A stretch of DNA of 43,339 bases from Hyphomicrobiaceae bacterium. GTDB taxonomy: Bacteria; Pseudomonadota; Alphaproteobacteria; Rhizobiales; Hyphomicrobiaceae. The DNA is taken from assembly GCA_025351355.1 (NCBI GenBank), contig JANXWC010000134.1:1-43339 (forward strand), given 5' to 3'. The notes beneath the pieces are model-generated. The model saw nothing but the letters and a program-made list of their open reading frames with translations. It ran no database searches and had not been told where the DNA came from. Position numbers and translations under genes: made by a program. This document shows positions 25,827 to 35,296 of this stretch, in pieces. Every line of letters begins with the position of its first letter. Positions within the stretch are counted from its first letter, which is position 1.

Positions 25827-27618
25827 GAGTGACGGCACCTTTACTGGCCGGCCCAACCTGGTCTGCGAATTTTCGGATCGCCCCGGTCTGATACGCATTG
25901 GCGGGGAGCTTCCAAACTTTGCGGCGCTTTTCCAGCTCCGCTTTGGAAACATCGACATCGAGTGTGCCTTTGATGGCATCGATCTTGATGATATCGCCAT
26001 CCTTGAGCAGCCCAATCGGGCCGCCAACCGCCGCTTCTGGCCCCACATGGCCGATGCAGAAACCACGCGTGCCTCCGGAAAAGCGACCGTCGGTAACAAG
26101 GGCGACACGATCCCCTTGCCCGCTGCCATGCAGCGCCGCCGTTGTGGATAGCATCTCGCGCATGCCGGGCCCGCCCTTGGGACCTTCGAAGCGGATGACA
26201 ATCACTGAGCCGTCCTTGATGCCGCCGTTCTGCACGGCCTCAAACGCATCCTCCTCGCAGTCGAAACACTGCGCGGGCCCGGTAAACTTCAACTTACTCA
26301 TATCCATGCCGGCCACCTTGACGATGGCACCGTCCGGTGCGAGCGACCCTTTCAGGCCCACCACACCTCCCGTCGGAGATATGGGATTGGAGACGGGATA
26401 AACAACCTTTTGATTTTCATTGAACTTCACGTTTTCGAGATTTTGCCCGATCGTCTTGCCTGTGACCGTCATGCAGTCCTCATGCAGCAACCCGCCTTCG
26501 AGCAACGCCTTCATGATCTGCGGCACGCCGCCGATATCGTAGACGTCCTTGGCGACATATTTCCCGCCGGGCTTGAGATCCGCGATGTAAGGCGTGCGCT
26601 TGAAAATTTCGGCGACGTCGAACAGATCGAAGTCGATCCCGCACTCATGCGCCATGGCCGGCAGATGCAGCGCGGCATTGGTCGAACCGCCGGTGGCGGC
26701 AACCGCGACAGCGGCGTTCTCGAAGGCCTTGCGCGTGGCGATATGGCGAGGCCGAATCCCGTCGGCGAGCAAGCGCATCACAGCTTCGCCGCTCATCTGC
26801 GCATACTTGTCGCGCGTCAGATCGACGGCCGGTGCACCCGCCGACGACGGCAATGCGAGGCCCATGGCCTCGGACACCATCGCCATGGTGTTAGCCGTAA
26901 ACTGGCCGCCGCACGCGCCAGCGCTCGGGCACGCCACTGTTTCAAGTTCGTGCAGTTCGCGATCGCTCATCTTGCCGGCGCTGTGCATGCCGACGCCCTC
27001 GAAAACGTCAACGACCGTCACATCCCGGCCCTTGAACCGGCCCGGCAGGATCGAACCGCCATACATGAAGACGGCTGGCACGTTGAGCCGCAGCATCGAC
27101 ATCATCACGCCGGGCAGTGACTTATCGCAACCGGCGAGGCCGACCATAGCGTCGTAAGAATGACCGCGCATGGTGAGTTCGATCGAATCGGCGATCACCT
27201 CGCGGCTGACCAGCGACGACTTCATGCCCTGATGGCCCATCGCAATGCCGTCGGTAACGGTGATCGTGCAGAATTCACGGGGCGTGCCACCAGCGGCGTT
27301 GACGCCCTTCTTGGCGGACTGGGCCTGACGCATCAGCGCAATGTTGCAAGGAGCGGCTTCATTCCAGCACGAAACGACGCCGACCAGCGGTCGATGAATT
27401 TGTTCCTCGGTGAGGCCCATCGCATAGTAGTAGGAACGATGCGGCGCACGCGAAGCGCCCTCGGTGACATGCCTGCTCGGCAATTTTGACTTGTCGAATT
27501 TGTACACTTTGGAATTGTCGCCGGCTTTTGGGGTAACCTTTTTCACAGCACCTTTAGCGACCGACGTGGTGACGGTCGTATTGAGAGGCGGGGTCTTCGC
27601 AGGCGGCTTTTTTGCCAT
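25783..27618 (-). CDS. ilvD: Dihydroxy-acid dehydratase
   Basis: A 611-residue Fe-S enzyme of valine, leucine and isoleucine biosynthesis that dehydrates 2,3-dihydroxy acids to 2-oxo acids. Conserved cysteine motifs are [21 protein letters not shown] and [36 protein letters not shown] near the C-terminus is the family signature that includes the catalytic Ser. The first 45 residues are a Lys/Ala/Thr/Pro-rich extension ahead of the usual LPSRHVTEG start. The ATG at 27618 is chosen because the open frame further upstream (to 27717) looks non-coding. The ExoR-like gene overlaps its 3' end. Confidence 0.97.
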   Translation of the reverse strand: MAKKPPAKTPPLNTTVTTSVAKGAVKKVTPKAGDNSKVYKFDKSKLPSRHVTEGASRAPHRSYYYAMGLTEEQIHRPLVGVVSCWNEAAPCNIALMRQAQSAKKGVNAAGGTPREFCTITVTDGIAMGHQGMKSSLVSREVIADSIELTMRGHSYDAMVGLAGCDKSLPGVMMSMLRLNVPAVFMYGGSILPGRFKGRDVTVVDVFEGVGMHSAGKMSDRELHELETVACPSAGACGGQFTANTMAMVSEAMGLALPSSAGAPAVDLTRDKYAQMSGEAVMRLLADGIRPRHIATRKAFENAAVAVAATGGSTNAALHLPAMAHECGIDFDLFDVAEIFKRTPYIADLKPGGKYVAKDVYDIGGVPQIMKALLEGGLLHEDCMTVTGKTIGQNLENVKFNENQKVVYPVSNPISPTGGVVGLKGSLAPDGAIVKVAGMDMSKLKFTGPAQCFDCEEDAFEAVQNGGIKDGSVIVIRFEGPKGGPGMREMLSTTAALHGSGQGDRVALVTDGRFSGGTRGFCIGHVGPEAAVGGPIGLLKDGDIIKIDAIKGTLDVDVSKAELEKRRKVWKLPANAYQTGAIRKFADQVGPASKGAVTHAGGKAEVVCYADI

Positions 27619-28144
27619 GGCTGTTCGCTCGTCTTTCGGGATCGGGTTCGGGGTGAGTGGGGATGGAGAGTTTCGGTTCACGTGCTGCACCGATGCCTGC
27701 GCGCTAGCGCGCCGCATCTTTGTCGCCGTTGAAGCCCAAGCACTCTAAGCCGCGTTGCCGATCCTCTCAATGGAGCTGTTGAAACGCCCGTGTTAACTAT
27801 GTCGTAGCCAAACTGTGGCGCCGACCGCAAATCACGACCTTACGGCGCGGATTTGTGCGCACGATTTGTGGCTCAACCGAGGCATGACGCGACAATTTTG
27901 TGTCGTCGCCGCCACACCCGGATGCGATTGATTGAGATTGAACCCCGCCGCCCTGGAACTGCCCGCCAAATCACTCCGATCGTTCGTCAACGCACGTATG
28001 GTGGCGTATCTGGGCGCGGCAATGGCCACATCGAGGCACCGCCGCGGCATGTGTAAGTCGGATTTTGGTCCAAGCGTCGTGAGATGGGTGCGTCGGTGAC
28101 GCCACACTCCTGCCGCGGTAAAAGGCAACTAAGGAGGCTTGGGG
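27619..28144. other. 526-bp divergent spacer between ilvD and the DUF898 gene
   Basis: Only short frames with non-coding composition are found here. No RNA gene, clear promoter box, riboswitch or branched-chain amino acid leader peptide could be identified. The end nearest the DUF898 gene carries a strong AAGGAGG ribosome-binding site at 28131-28137. Promoters for both flanking genes must lie in this spacer. Confidence 0.4.
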
Positions 28145-29386
28145 TTGACGACGATGGATGCGGCAGTTTCGATCATGCCAGGGTCACATGCAGATGCCGC
28201 AGGAGCGGCAGCGGCTGCCGTTGTACGTCGCTCTGTGGCCGTACCGACGCCTGCGCGCGGCCTGTTGGCAGATGTAACAGAAAGCCGCGAAACACCGTTC
28301 ACGTGGGAAGGCAGTCCTTGGCGCCTGCTTGGTCCCTGCCTGTTCAATGGCCTCATGACGCTGGCAACTGTCGGCGTCTACAGCTTCTGGGGGCGAACGG
28401 AGATTCGTCGCCGTATGTGGGCGTGTGTTCGGCTGGACGGCGAACCGTTGGTCTATCACGGCACTGGCATGGAGCTGTTCAAGGGATTTGCGGCGGCGCT
28501 GCTGATTGTGCTGCTGCCGATTTTTTTGTTGAGCACGACTCTCGTGGTCGTCTACGGGCAGGCCAGCCAGAGTTGGGCACTCTGGCAAACAGGATTGTTC
28601 GTCATCGTTTATCCGGTGTTGAAATCACTGGCCATGTATCGGGCGCGGCGCTATCGGCTCGCACGTACCTCCTGGCGCGGCATCCGCGGCAGTCTGGCGG
28701 GATCACCGAGTGAGTTCGCATTCCTGAGCTGGGCGACGTCCCTGCTCTATCCCATCACGCTCGGTTGGATCGCGCCTTGGCGCGCCATTTACGTTCAGCG
28801 GTTCCTCATCGGTGACACGATGCTGGGCGATCGCCGGTTGAAGTTCGTCGGCTCGACCACGAAGCCCTATCTGACATTCTCGTTACTATGGGTCGGCACT
28901 GCCATCCTGATTTTCCTTTCAATCTATGGGATCGGAATGATCATCGGTTCGCAGTTTCCCCAATTGAAGTCTCCGGCGGATTGGGCGCGCATCACAACCC
29001 AGCAATGGATCAAAGTCGCAGGCGTGGTTGTCGGTGCACTATTCGTTTGGTCGCTAATCAGCTCGTTCTATCGGTCGACCCTGTACAATCTAACAGCCAA
29101 CTTCACGCTCGTCAGGCCGCCGGACGGTTTCGGCTTGCCGCCGCTGCGTTTCAAATTGACGACGCGCGGCCCGCATCTGATCTGGTTGTTCGTTACCAAC
29201 CAGCTCCTCACTTACAGCAGTCTGTTCGTACTCAAGCCGATCGCGACCGCACGCAGCCTCAAATATTTTACGCAACACCTGTCCATCGTCGGTGATTTTG
29301 ATGCCGCGACGCTGCGTCAAAATCCGAACGCCGCGCGGACCGAAGGGGAGGGCCTTGCACAGGCCTTTGATTTCGATGCTTTCTAG
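28145..29386 (+). CDS. DUF898 (YjgN-like) membrane protein
   Basis: A 413-residue inner-membrane protein. The segment WRLLGPCLFNGLMTLATVGV followed by YSFWGRTEIRRRMW (about residues 58-93) is characteristic of DUF898/YjgN. At least six hydrophobic helices follow, and a second half repeats the fold (LTFSLLWVGTAILIFLSIYG and later LYNLTANFTLVRPP). The start is decided by the ribosome-binding site: AAGGAGG at 28131-28137 is 7 bp before a TTG at 28145, while the ATG at 28154 is 16 bp away. Function is unknown. The 3' end overlaps the next gene by 11 bp, so translation is probably coupled, and the pair likely works together in the envelope. Confidence 0.88.
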   Translation: MTTMDAAVSIMPGSHADAAGAAAAAVVRRSVAVPTPARGLLADVTESRETPFTWEGSPWRLLGPCLFNGLMTLATVGVYSFWGRTEIRRRMWACVRLDGEPLVYHGTGMELFKGFAAALLIVLLPIFLLSTTLVVVYGQASQSWALWQTGLFVIVYPVLKSLAMYRARRYRLARTSWRGIRGSLAGSPSEFAFLSWATSLLYPITLGWIAPWRAIYVQRFLIGDTMLGDRRLKFVGSTTKPYLTFSLLWVGTAILIFLSIYGIGMIIGSQFPQLKSPADWARITTQQWIKVAGVVVGALFVWSLISSFYRSTLYNLTANFTLVRPPDGFGLPPLRFKLTTRGPHLIWLFVTNQLLTYSSLFVLKPIATARSLKYFTQHLSIVGDFDAATLRQNPNAARTEGEGLAQAFDFDAF

Positions 29387-31646
29387 TTCAACGTCGGGAT
29401 TGTCGGCCGCGGCCGGGGCTCCTGCCTTCGCGGCGCGATATGGCGACGGACAGTCAGCGAGCCGCGTGACGGCGCGCGTCATTATGCGTGACGACGGGTT
29501 GCAGATCTCGCCGTTTGATGCCGCGCCCGTGTTGTGGCCGTACGCCGATTTACGCGTGGCGGAGCCCATTCGCAGTCGCTCGATCGATGCGATCTTGACG
29601 TCGCGACAAGCGGAGCGGGCTTCACTTTACGTCGACGATACGTTGCTACTCGCTCAGCTGATCCGCACGGCGCCGCAACTTAAGCTCGGCAGCGAGCGCT
29701 GGCGCACGGCTCGACCGGGGCTATCCGTCGGCGCTGCGGCATTGGCAGCCACGCTCGCAATTTGGGCTTTCGATTTGTCGCCGACCAAAGGTGTCGCGCG
29801 GACGATGCCGGAAAAGGCGCGCGCCGCGCTCGGCGATTCGGTCATCCGCACCATGCCGGCGCAAAATCGGTGCACCGGAGTCGAGGGCCAAGCCGCTCTT
29901 GTCAAACTGATGCAGCGGCTCATGCCGAACGGGCCGATCAGCGGCAAAAACATCATCGTACTGGACTGGTCGCTGTTGAACGCATTCGCCGTCCCCGGCA
30001 ATCGCATCGTGCTGACGCGTGGGTTGATCGAGCAGGCGCAAGGTCCCGACGAGATTGCAGCCGTGATCGGACACGAGGCCGGGCATTCCATCGAATTGCA
30101 TCCCGAAGCCAGCCTGGTGCGATCCGTTGGTTTTTGGGCGCTGGTGCAAATGGTGTTCACCGGCACGCCCGGCGCGATCGGCAATATCGGCGTCGTGCTG
30201 GCCCAGCTCGGCTATACCCGATCGGCGGAACGGGAGGCCGACGGTCACGCCTTGCGCCTTTTGCGCGACGCGCGCATTTCGCCGAAAGGCATGGGCGATT
30301 TCTTCCGTCGCATGGACAAGCGAACTCCGTCCGCGAAACCGCGCGACGGCACCTCGGTCGGCGACATCCTGTCGTCGCATCCGTCTAATCCCGAACGTAT
30401 CTCGCGCATCGACAGCCAACTGGCTTACGAAACGACGGCATCGCTGACAGACGACGATTGGAAGCGCCTGAAGTCCATTTGTTCCAACGCTCCGGTCGGC
30501 GCGCCCGCAAACAAACCGGCAACACCCGCGCAGCCATCGGGGCCGGAGACAGCTGCCAAACAACCTACTGCCGACATTGCGCGCGCGACTGCGGCAGCCG
30601 CCGCAAAGGCCGAAGCAGACAAGGTCGCGGCCGCGGCCAAGCTCGAGGCGCTGCGCGTCGAAGTGGCCAAGGCTGAGGCGATGAAGCGCGAGGCGCTGCG
30701 CGTGCAGGCAGCCAATGATGAAGCTGCAAAGGCTCGCGCGGCTGCGGCAGCGCAGCGCGAAGCCGACAAGACCGCAGCCGCGAAAGCCGAGCAAGCCCGC
30801 TTTGATACAGCGAAGGCCGAAGCCGCCCGGCAGGCAGAACTCGAGAAGCAAGCGGAAACGGCGAAAGTTCAGGCCGCCAAGCAAACCGAAGAAAAGAAGG
30901 TGGAAATTACGAACGCGCAAACCGCGACCGCGGCGGATACCGAGCCGGCTGCAAACAAGCAGACCGTTGCGCTCGCCACCGGTATCCCCACCGTGCCTGC
31001 CTCGACCCCGTCGGCCATTGATGTCCGCATCAAAGAGGCGACCAGAAAAATTTCTGCAAACGCGCAGGATACGGCGGCGCTTATCGAGCGCGGACAGGCC
31101 TACGTCACCAAGCAGGATCGAACGGCCGCGATCGAGGATTTTTCGCGTGCGCTGGCACTCAAGCCGACCGACGCGAATACGCTGTTCTGGCGCGCCTCGG
31201 TCTATGCACAGCAAGGTCTGCTCGACCAGGCCATCGGCGATTATAACGATGTCATTCGCCTGCAGCCGAAAAACTTCGCCGCTTACAACAATCGCGGCAG
31301 CCTTTACCGCGCCCAGAAAAAGCTCGATCTGGCGCTACGCGACTACACCGCCGCAATCGCCATTGACGGCAAGCAAGCGATCGCGCTGACCAATCGCGCG
31401 CTGATTTATCGTGAGCGCAGCGATCTTGACGCAGCAATCACGGATCTCAATGCGGCAATCACTGTAAACGCTGGCTATGCCAATGCTTACGCCCGGCGTG
31501 GCGAAACGCATGAGTTGAAATCGGCGCGCGAGGCAGCGATTGCCGATTATCGCGCCGTTCTGCGCTTTCCGGAGCCGGCGGGGAGCGAGTCAGAGCCGCA
31601 CAAGACCGCACGCTCACGCCTCGCTGTGCTGGGTGTGAAATTCTGA
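29376..31646 (+). CDS. M48 family metalloprotease with coiled-coil linker and TPR domain
   Basis: A 756-residue protein. Residues 1-100 are soluble, and one transmembrane helix (VGAAALAATLAIWAFDL) lies near 116-132. The M48 peptidase domain has the zinc motif HEAGH at about 233-237 and the third-ligand motif EREADGHAL near 285-293. A Lys/Ala/Glu-rich helix of about 110 residues (about 400-510) is of the TolA-like coiled-coil type. The C-terminal TPR array (about 560-735) has at least four repeats, such as AAIEDFSRALALKPTDANTL. It is likely membrane-anchored with protease and TPR in the periplasm, perhaps like BepA in outer-membrane protein or LPS-assembly quality control (inference). The ATG at 29376 overlaps the DUF898 stop by 11 bp. 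Confidence 0.9.
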   Translation: MLSSSTSGLSAAAGAPAFAARYGDGQSASRVTARVIMRDDGLQISPFDAAPVLWPYADLRVAEPIRSRSIDAILTSRQAERASLYVDDTLLLAQLIRTAPQLKLGSERWRTARPGLSVGAAALAATLAIWAFDLSPTKGVARTMPEKARAALGDSVIRTMPAQNRCTGVEGQAALVKLMQRLMPNGPISGKNIIVLDWSLLNAFAVPGNRIVLTRGLIEQAQGPDEIAAVIGHEAGHSIELHPEASLVRSVGFWALVQMVFTGTPGAIGNIGVVLAQLGYTRSAEREADGHALRLLRDARISPKGMGDFFRRMDKRTPSAKPRDGTSVGDILSSHPSNPERISRIDSQLAYETTASLTDDDWKRLKSICSNAPVGAPANKPATPAQPSGPETAAKQPTADIARATAAAAAKAEADKVAAAAKLEALRVEVAKAEAMKREALRVQAANDEAAKARAAAAAQREADKTAAAKAEQARFDTAKAEAARQAELEKQAETAKVQAAKQTEEKKVEITNAQTATAADTEPAANKQTVALATGIPTVPASTPSAIDVRIKEATRKISANAQDTAALIERGQAYVTKQDRTAAIEDFSRALALKPTDANTLFWRASVYAQQGLLDQAIGDYNDVIRLQPKNFAAYNNRGSLYRAQKKLDLALRDYTAAIAIDGKQAIALTNRALIYRERSDLDAAITDLNAAITVNAGYANAYARRGETHELKSAREAAIADYRAVLRFPEPAGSESEPHKTARSRLAVLGVKF

Positions 31647-31681
31647 TGCTGACGCCGCACACAAATTACGTCGCAGCACTT

Positions 31682-31793
31682 ATACCAGCGGTCATTATTC
31701 TTGACCGATGGTATGCGCGCGCGGGGTTGGTGGGGCGGCCGCGCGCAAACAAAGAATCTGATACCGACGGTCATTCTTTTTGACCGTCGGTAT
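31682..31793. repeat. paired palindromes between convergent genes
   Basis: Two related hairpins flank a GC-rich segment. The first has arms 31682-31694 (ATACCAGCGGTCA) and 31702-31714 with one mismatch. The second has arms 31761-31773 (ATACCGACGGTCA) and 31781-31793 that pair perfectly. Both loops are 7 nt and pyrimidine-rich (ttattct, ttctttt). Between them, GCGCGCG and CGCGCGC can pair as well. It occupies the 166-bp gap between the M48 and lpxB 3' ends, where it may end transcription from both sides. Confidence 0.85.
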
Positions 31794-31812
31794 TATAGGT
31801 TCAAAGATCAGG

Positions 31813-33090
31813 TTAGCTCGATTTTGCAATTTTCGCGGCGCGCCCGCCGTCGGCATAAGCCAATACTATCCGCGCTGCAGCCACGCTTGGATCGTCGGGC
31901 ACCATCAGTTTTTGCGGCACCAACCGTAGCGCTTTGATCTGTCGCGCGCGCGCTTCGGTATCATGTAGCAACGGCGACAGCGCTTCGGCCAGCCGTTCCC
32001 CGGTGCAGTCTTCCTGCTTGAATTCCGGCACCGCGTTTTCCCCCAGCACAAGATTTGCAAGCACGATTGATTGCACCTTGAGGAGAAATCGGAATTTTGC
32101 CGCTAGCGCATCGACTTTGTACCCAACGACCATCGGCGTTCCCGCCAGTGCAAGTTCTAGCGTCACGGTCCCCGACGCGGCAAGTGCGGCCGTAGCCAGT
32201 TTGAAGGCACTCAGTTTGTCCGCTTCGCCATCGATCAGATACGGCGTGACCGGCCACGATCGCAAATGCTTTTCAACCAGGTCGAGCACATGCGGAACTG
32301 GAGGAATGATTACCACTGGATTAATGCCGCGCTCACGCAACAGTGTGACGGCCTCGCCGAACGGCTGCATCAGCCGTTCCACCTCCGAGCGTCGGCTGCC
32401 CGGTAGAACTAAGAGTACTGGTTGCCCGTCAGCGACCCCCAGCCGCTGCCGCAGCGCGTTTCCATCCACCTTCGCGAACTCGTCGATCCGCTCGATCAAC
32501 GGGTGTCCGATATAGGTGCAGGGCGGCCCCCCGAGGCGTAGGTGCGCTTCCGGTTCGAACGGCAAAAGTGCCATGACGTGATCGACATAGCCGCGCATCC
32601 GCCGAGCGCGACCCGATCGCCATGCCCAAACACTGGGGCTGACATAGTCGATGATTGGAACATCAGGCAGTTTTTGTCGGATGCGTTTGGCGATGGGATG
32701 CGTGAATTCCGGTGCATCGATGATAACCACGGCATCGGGTTGTGCAGCCACTGCCGCATTCACAGTTCGGTAAACACGCCGCACCAGTCGCGGCAATACG
32801 CGTAGAATGGCGGCCGGCCCCATGACGGCCACATCGGCAAGCGGAAATTGCGACGTTAAACCTTGCGCGCCCATGTCGGGCCCACCGACACCCAGATAGC
32901 GCACGCGTCCCCGCGCCTCCTTGTTGATGGCCGTCATCAGCCGACCGCCAAGCGCGTCGCCGGAATGTTCGCCCGCAACCATGAACAGGCGCAATTCACG
33001 CTTACTCGACGAAATCGTCATGCTGCGGGCCGGATTGGGCTCTTGCTCCGTGCCACCTGGTCCGCGTTCTCGCTCGTCGATCGCCATCAT
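31813..33090 (-). CDS. lpxB: Lipid-A-disaccharide synthase
   Basis: A 425-residue GT-B glycosyltransferase (family GT19) that joins UDP-2,3-diacylglucosamine and lipid X into the lipid A disaccharide at the inner face of the inner membrane. Conserved segments are FMVAGEHSGDALGGRL (about residues 36-51), YVSPSVWAWRSGRARRM (about 139-155), LLVLPGSRRSEVERL and GTVTLELALAGTPMVVGYK. The ATG at 33090 overlaps the lpxI stop codon (ATGA). An ATG at 33021 would remove 23 poorly conserved residues. Last gene of the lpx cluster in this window. Confidence 0.97.
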   Translation of the reverse strand: MMAIDERERGPGGTEQEPNPARSMTISSSKRELRLFMVAGEHSGDALGGRLMTAINKEARGRVRYLGVGGPDMGAQGLTSQFPLADVAVMGPAAILRVLPRLVRRVYRTVNAAVAAQPDAVVIIDAPEFTHPIAKRIRQKLPDVPIIDYVSPSVWAWRSGRARRMRGYVDHVMALLPFEPEAHLRLGGPPCTYIGHPLIERIDEFAKVDGNALRQRLGVADGQPVLLVLPGSRRSEVERLMQPFGEAVTLLRERGINPVVIIPPVPHVLDLVEKHLRSWPVTPYLIDGEADKLSAFKLATAALAASGTVTLELALAGTPMVVGYKVDALAAKFRFLLKVQSIVLANLVLGENAVPEFKQEDCTGERLAEALSPLLHDTEARARQIKALRLVPQKLMVPDDPSVAAARIVLAYADGGRAAKIAKSS

Positions 33091-34445
33091 GCGGTCTCGA
33101 CATCTGGCGGCACTTCGTCAGCGTTGACCTCGACCAAAAACAACTTGAGCTTGTCCGCGGCCGCCACCGCCGTTGCTGGAACCGCAACAGTTGATTGTGT
33201 CGCGTGAGCAGACCGCGCGCGGACCACGACCACGCCGGCAAGTCCCGCCCCGTCTAGCGCCTCGATCATCGCCGTCACGCTCTCTGGATCGTCGATCGCG
33301 GAATCAAATAAGATTGCGGCGGCACCACGCCGGGAGCGCTTGCGACCCCACTGTCGGAGCGCTGCCACGCGCTGCGCCATCGCCACTGGACCTTCCGCTG
33401 CCGCAACACCCAAGACGTGATCGCGCACGACCGCCGCCGCACGTCCCGTCGCGAACCGTGCCAATCTTTGCGTCACCTCTGCTGCCGTCCGCGCATCGCG
33501 ACTATCGGCCGTATTGGGTGCAAGTCGTCCCAGCATGTTTCCCGCCCGTGCTTGCGCGAGTGCACGTCGGCGCCGTTGTTTTGCGGCGTCGATATCAAGG
33601 AGCGTCGGTCCGCGTTCTATACAGTGGATCTTGATCGCGAACTCCTCGGCTCGCCGTAACATTTCCGCTCTCTCGAGTAACAGCGTCTTGCCGGCGACGA
33701 TCACCAGTGCGCCGATCCGAGCCTGGCTCAAGGCGACGACCGTCTGTGCACCAACTGTTGGCATATCGACGCGCATATCTTGCCCGCTTTTTGGTCCCTT
33801 TACGACGACTCCACCTGGTCCAGCACGCCCCGGCAGCGTCGAAATTCGTGCGAGCATCCTGTCGGTACCCTCGACGCCTTCGATGGCCAAAATTCGCCCA
33901 CCTTCGACTGCGATAGCTTGCCCGATGTCCAGATCCGCCAAAGCGTCCAAAACTTGAAAGCCAAGATCTGTATCGTCGGCCGCCTGCTTTTCGAAGTGCG
34001 GCTCTGCGCCCGCCATGCCGACGTCGGCGAGCAACTGCGGCGCCACGTCAGCAACACCTTTGACGGTCAGGCCCTGCGCTTCGAAAAAACGGATCAGCCG
34101 TGTCAGCACAGCGTCGTCGCCGCCGCGCAGCATCGCCAGCACATCCGGCAGATAGCGGATCAGACCGAAGTCGGGTTTCAGGCGCCGCAGATCCGGGCGG
34201 CTGACGCTGCCGGCGATCATCATCGTGCCGTTGCTTTCACGCTTCAGTGTGCCCAGGATGGTGTTGACGGCTCCCCACGTCACCCAGGAATGCGGATAGG
34301 CCTCGACTTCAGCTCCAGCTTCGCCGCGCACTGCTACGATATGCGCCCGTCCGCCGCGTTCGGCGATGCTGTCGGCAAGCAGCAGCGGCAGACGGCCCCC
34401 ACCGGCCAGAATTGCGATCCGTTCCATTCCCGGGGTTCCGACCAT
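33087..34445 (-). CDS. lpxI: UDP-2,3-diacylglucosamine pyrophosphatase LpxI with extra C-terminal domain copy
   Basis: LpxI hydrolyses UDP-2,3-diacylglucosamine to lipid X and UMP and replaces LpxH in alphaproteobacteria. At 452 residues it is far longer than typical LpxI (about 270-290). ERIAILAGGGRLPLLLADS opens the N-terminal domain, GSVSRPD is conserved, and the C-terminal domain (about 158-278) has AIAVEGGRILAIEGVEGTD and MRVDMPTVGAQTV, the segment with the catalytic Asp. Residues about 324-443 then repeat the C-domain pattern in degenerate form (AAAVVRDHVLGVAAAEGP, later AAADKLKLFLVEVNADE). The stop codon of lpxA overlaps the ATG at 34445 by one base. An internal ATG at 34424 matches the usual LpxI start equally well. 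Confidence 0.93.
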   Translation of the reverse strand: MVGTPGMERIAILAGGGRLPLLLADSIAERGGRAHIVAVRGEAGAEVEAYPHSWVTWGAVNTILGTLKRESNGTMMIAGSVSRPDLRRLKPDFGLIRYLPDVLAMLRGGDDAVLTRLIRFFEAQGLTVKGVADVAPQLLADVGMAGAEPHFEKQAADDTDLGFQVLDALADLDIGQAIAVEGGRILAIEGVEGTDRMLARISTLPGRAGPGGVVVKGPKSGQDMRVDMPTVGAQTVVALSQARIGALVIVAGKTLLLERAEMLRRAEEFAIKIHCIERGPTLLDIDAAKQRRRRALAQARAGNMLGRLAPNTADSRDARTAAEVTQRLARFATGRAAAVVRDHVLGVAAAEGPVAMAQRVAALRQWGRKRSRRGAAAILFDSAIDDPESVTAMIEALDGAGLAGVVVVRARSAHATQSTVAVPATAVAAADKLKLFLVEVNADEVPPDVETA

Positions 34446-35296
34446 CAACCGCCGCGCGGCAGGCACAGCGATCGCTCGGAGGGCGCCTTGATGAAATCGA
34501 TGATCTCGCGCACATACGGATCATCAGCAACTTTTTCGCCTTCGATGTCGACCAGCCTTTCCGCCAGCGTGCCCTCGTTGGAGAACAGCAGGCGATAGGC
34601 ATGACGCAGACTTTGGATCTGTTCGCGACCGAACTGCAGGCGCTTCATGCCGACGACGTTCAGCCCCGCCAGCCCTGCGCGATTTCCGAGCGCCATGCCA
34701 TACGGAATGATGTCGTTTTCGACGCCGGCCAATCCGCCGACGAATGCATGGTGCCCGATGCGGCAGAATTGATGCACGCCGGCGCCGCCGCCGATGATGA
34801 CGAAATCACCGACCGTGCAGTGCCCGGCGACCAGTACGCCGTTAGAAAAAATGACGTTGCTGCCGATACGGCAATCGTGCGCCACATGAGCGTTGGCGAG
34901 AAATGTACAGCGGTCGCCGACACTGGTCACCGACCCGCCGCCCCCCGTGCCCGGGTTCATCGTCACGCCTTCGCGAATGGTGCAGTCTGCGCCAATCTCA
35001 AGGATGACGGGCTCGCCCTGATATTTAAGATCTTGCGGCTCATGCCCAAGCGACGCGAACGGAAACACCCGCGTACGGTCGCCGATGGTTGTGCGTCCGG
35101 CCACGACGACGTGGCTGAGCAAGCGCACACCGGCGCCGATCGTCACTTCGCCCCCGACATGACAGAACGGGCCGATCTCTGCGCCCGCGCCGATCTGCGC
35201 GCCGGCTTCCACGATGGCCGAAGGATGTATTTTTGGACTTGCAGCTGGTGCTGCTTTGATCAGATCGGGCTGCTTGGTCTTAAGCTTTTTTGACAT
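34445..35296 (-). CDS. lpxA: UDP-N-acetylglucosamine O-acyltransferase
   Basis: A 283-residue left-handed beta-helix enzyme that transfers a 3-hydroxyacyl chain from ACP to UDP-GlcNAc, the first step of lipid A synthesis. Hexapeptide repeats begin at [20 protein letters not shown] (about residues 23-42). [12 protein letters not shown] carries the catalytic His, and [20 protein letters not shown] is the conserved later turn. The C-terminal helices (from about 215) include [19 protein letters not shown]. It starts 17 bp inside the 3' end of fabZ and its stop overlaps lpxI, so the four genes form a tightly coupled unit. Confidence 0.97.
   Translation of the reverse strand: MSKKLKTKQPDLIKAAPAASPKIHPSAIVEAGAQIGAGAEIGPFCHVGGEVTIGAGVRLLSHVVVAGRTTIGDRTRVFPFASLGHEPQDLKYQGEPVILEIGADCTIREGVTMNPGTGGGGSVTSVGDRCTFLANAHVAHDCRIGSNVIFSNGVLVAGHCTVGDFVIIGGGAGVHQFCRIGHHAFVGGLAGVENDIIPYGMALGNRAGLAGLNVVGMKRLQFGREQIQSLRHAYRLLFSNEGTLAERLVDIEGEKVADDPYVREIIDFIKAPSERSLCLPRGG

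Noticed and set aside
27832-28128. 98-codon minus-strand frame in the ilvD-DUF898 spacer
   Set aside because: No ribosome-binding site, no recognisable motif and composition unlike the neighbouring genes. Treated as chance.
29721-31214. 497-codon open frame on the minus strand opposite the M48-TPR gene
   Set aside because: Arg/Cys/Gly-rich translation typical of antisense shadows in GC-rich DNA. The opposite strand has clear protease and TPR motifs.
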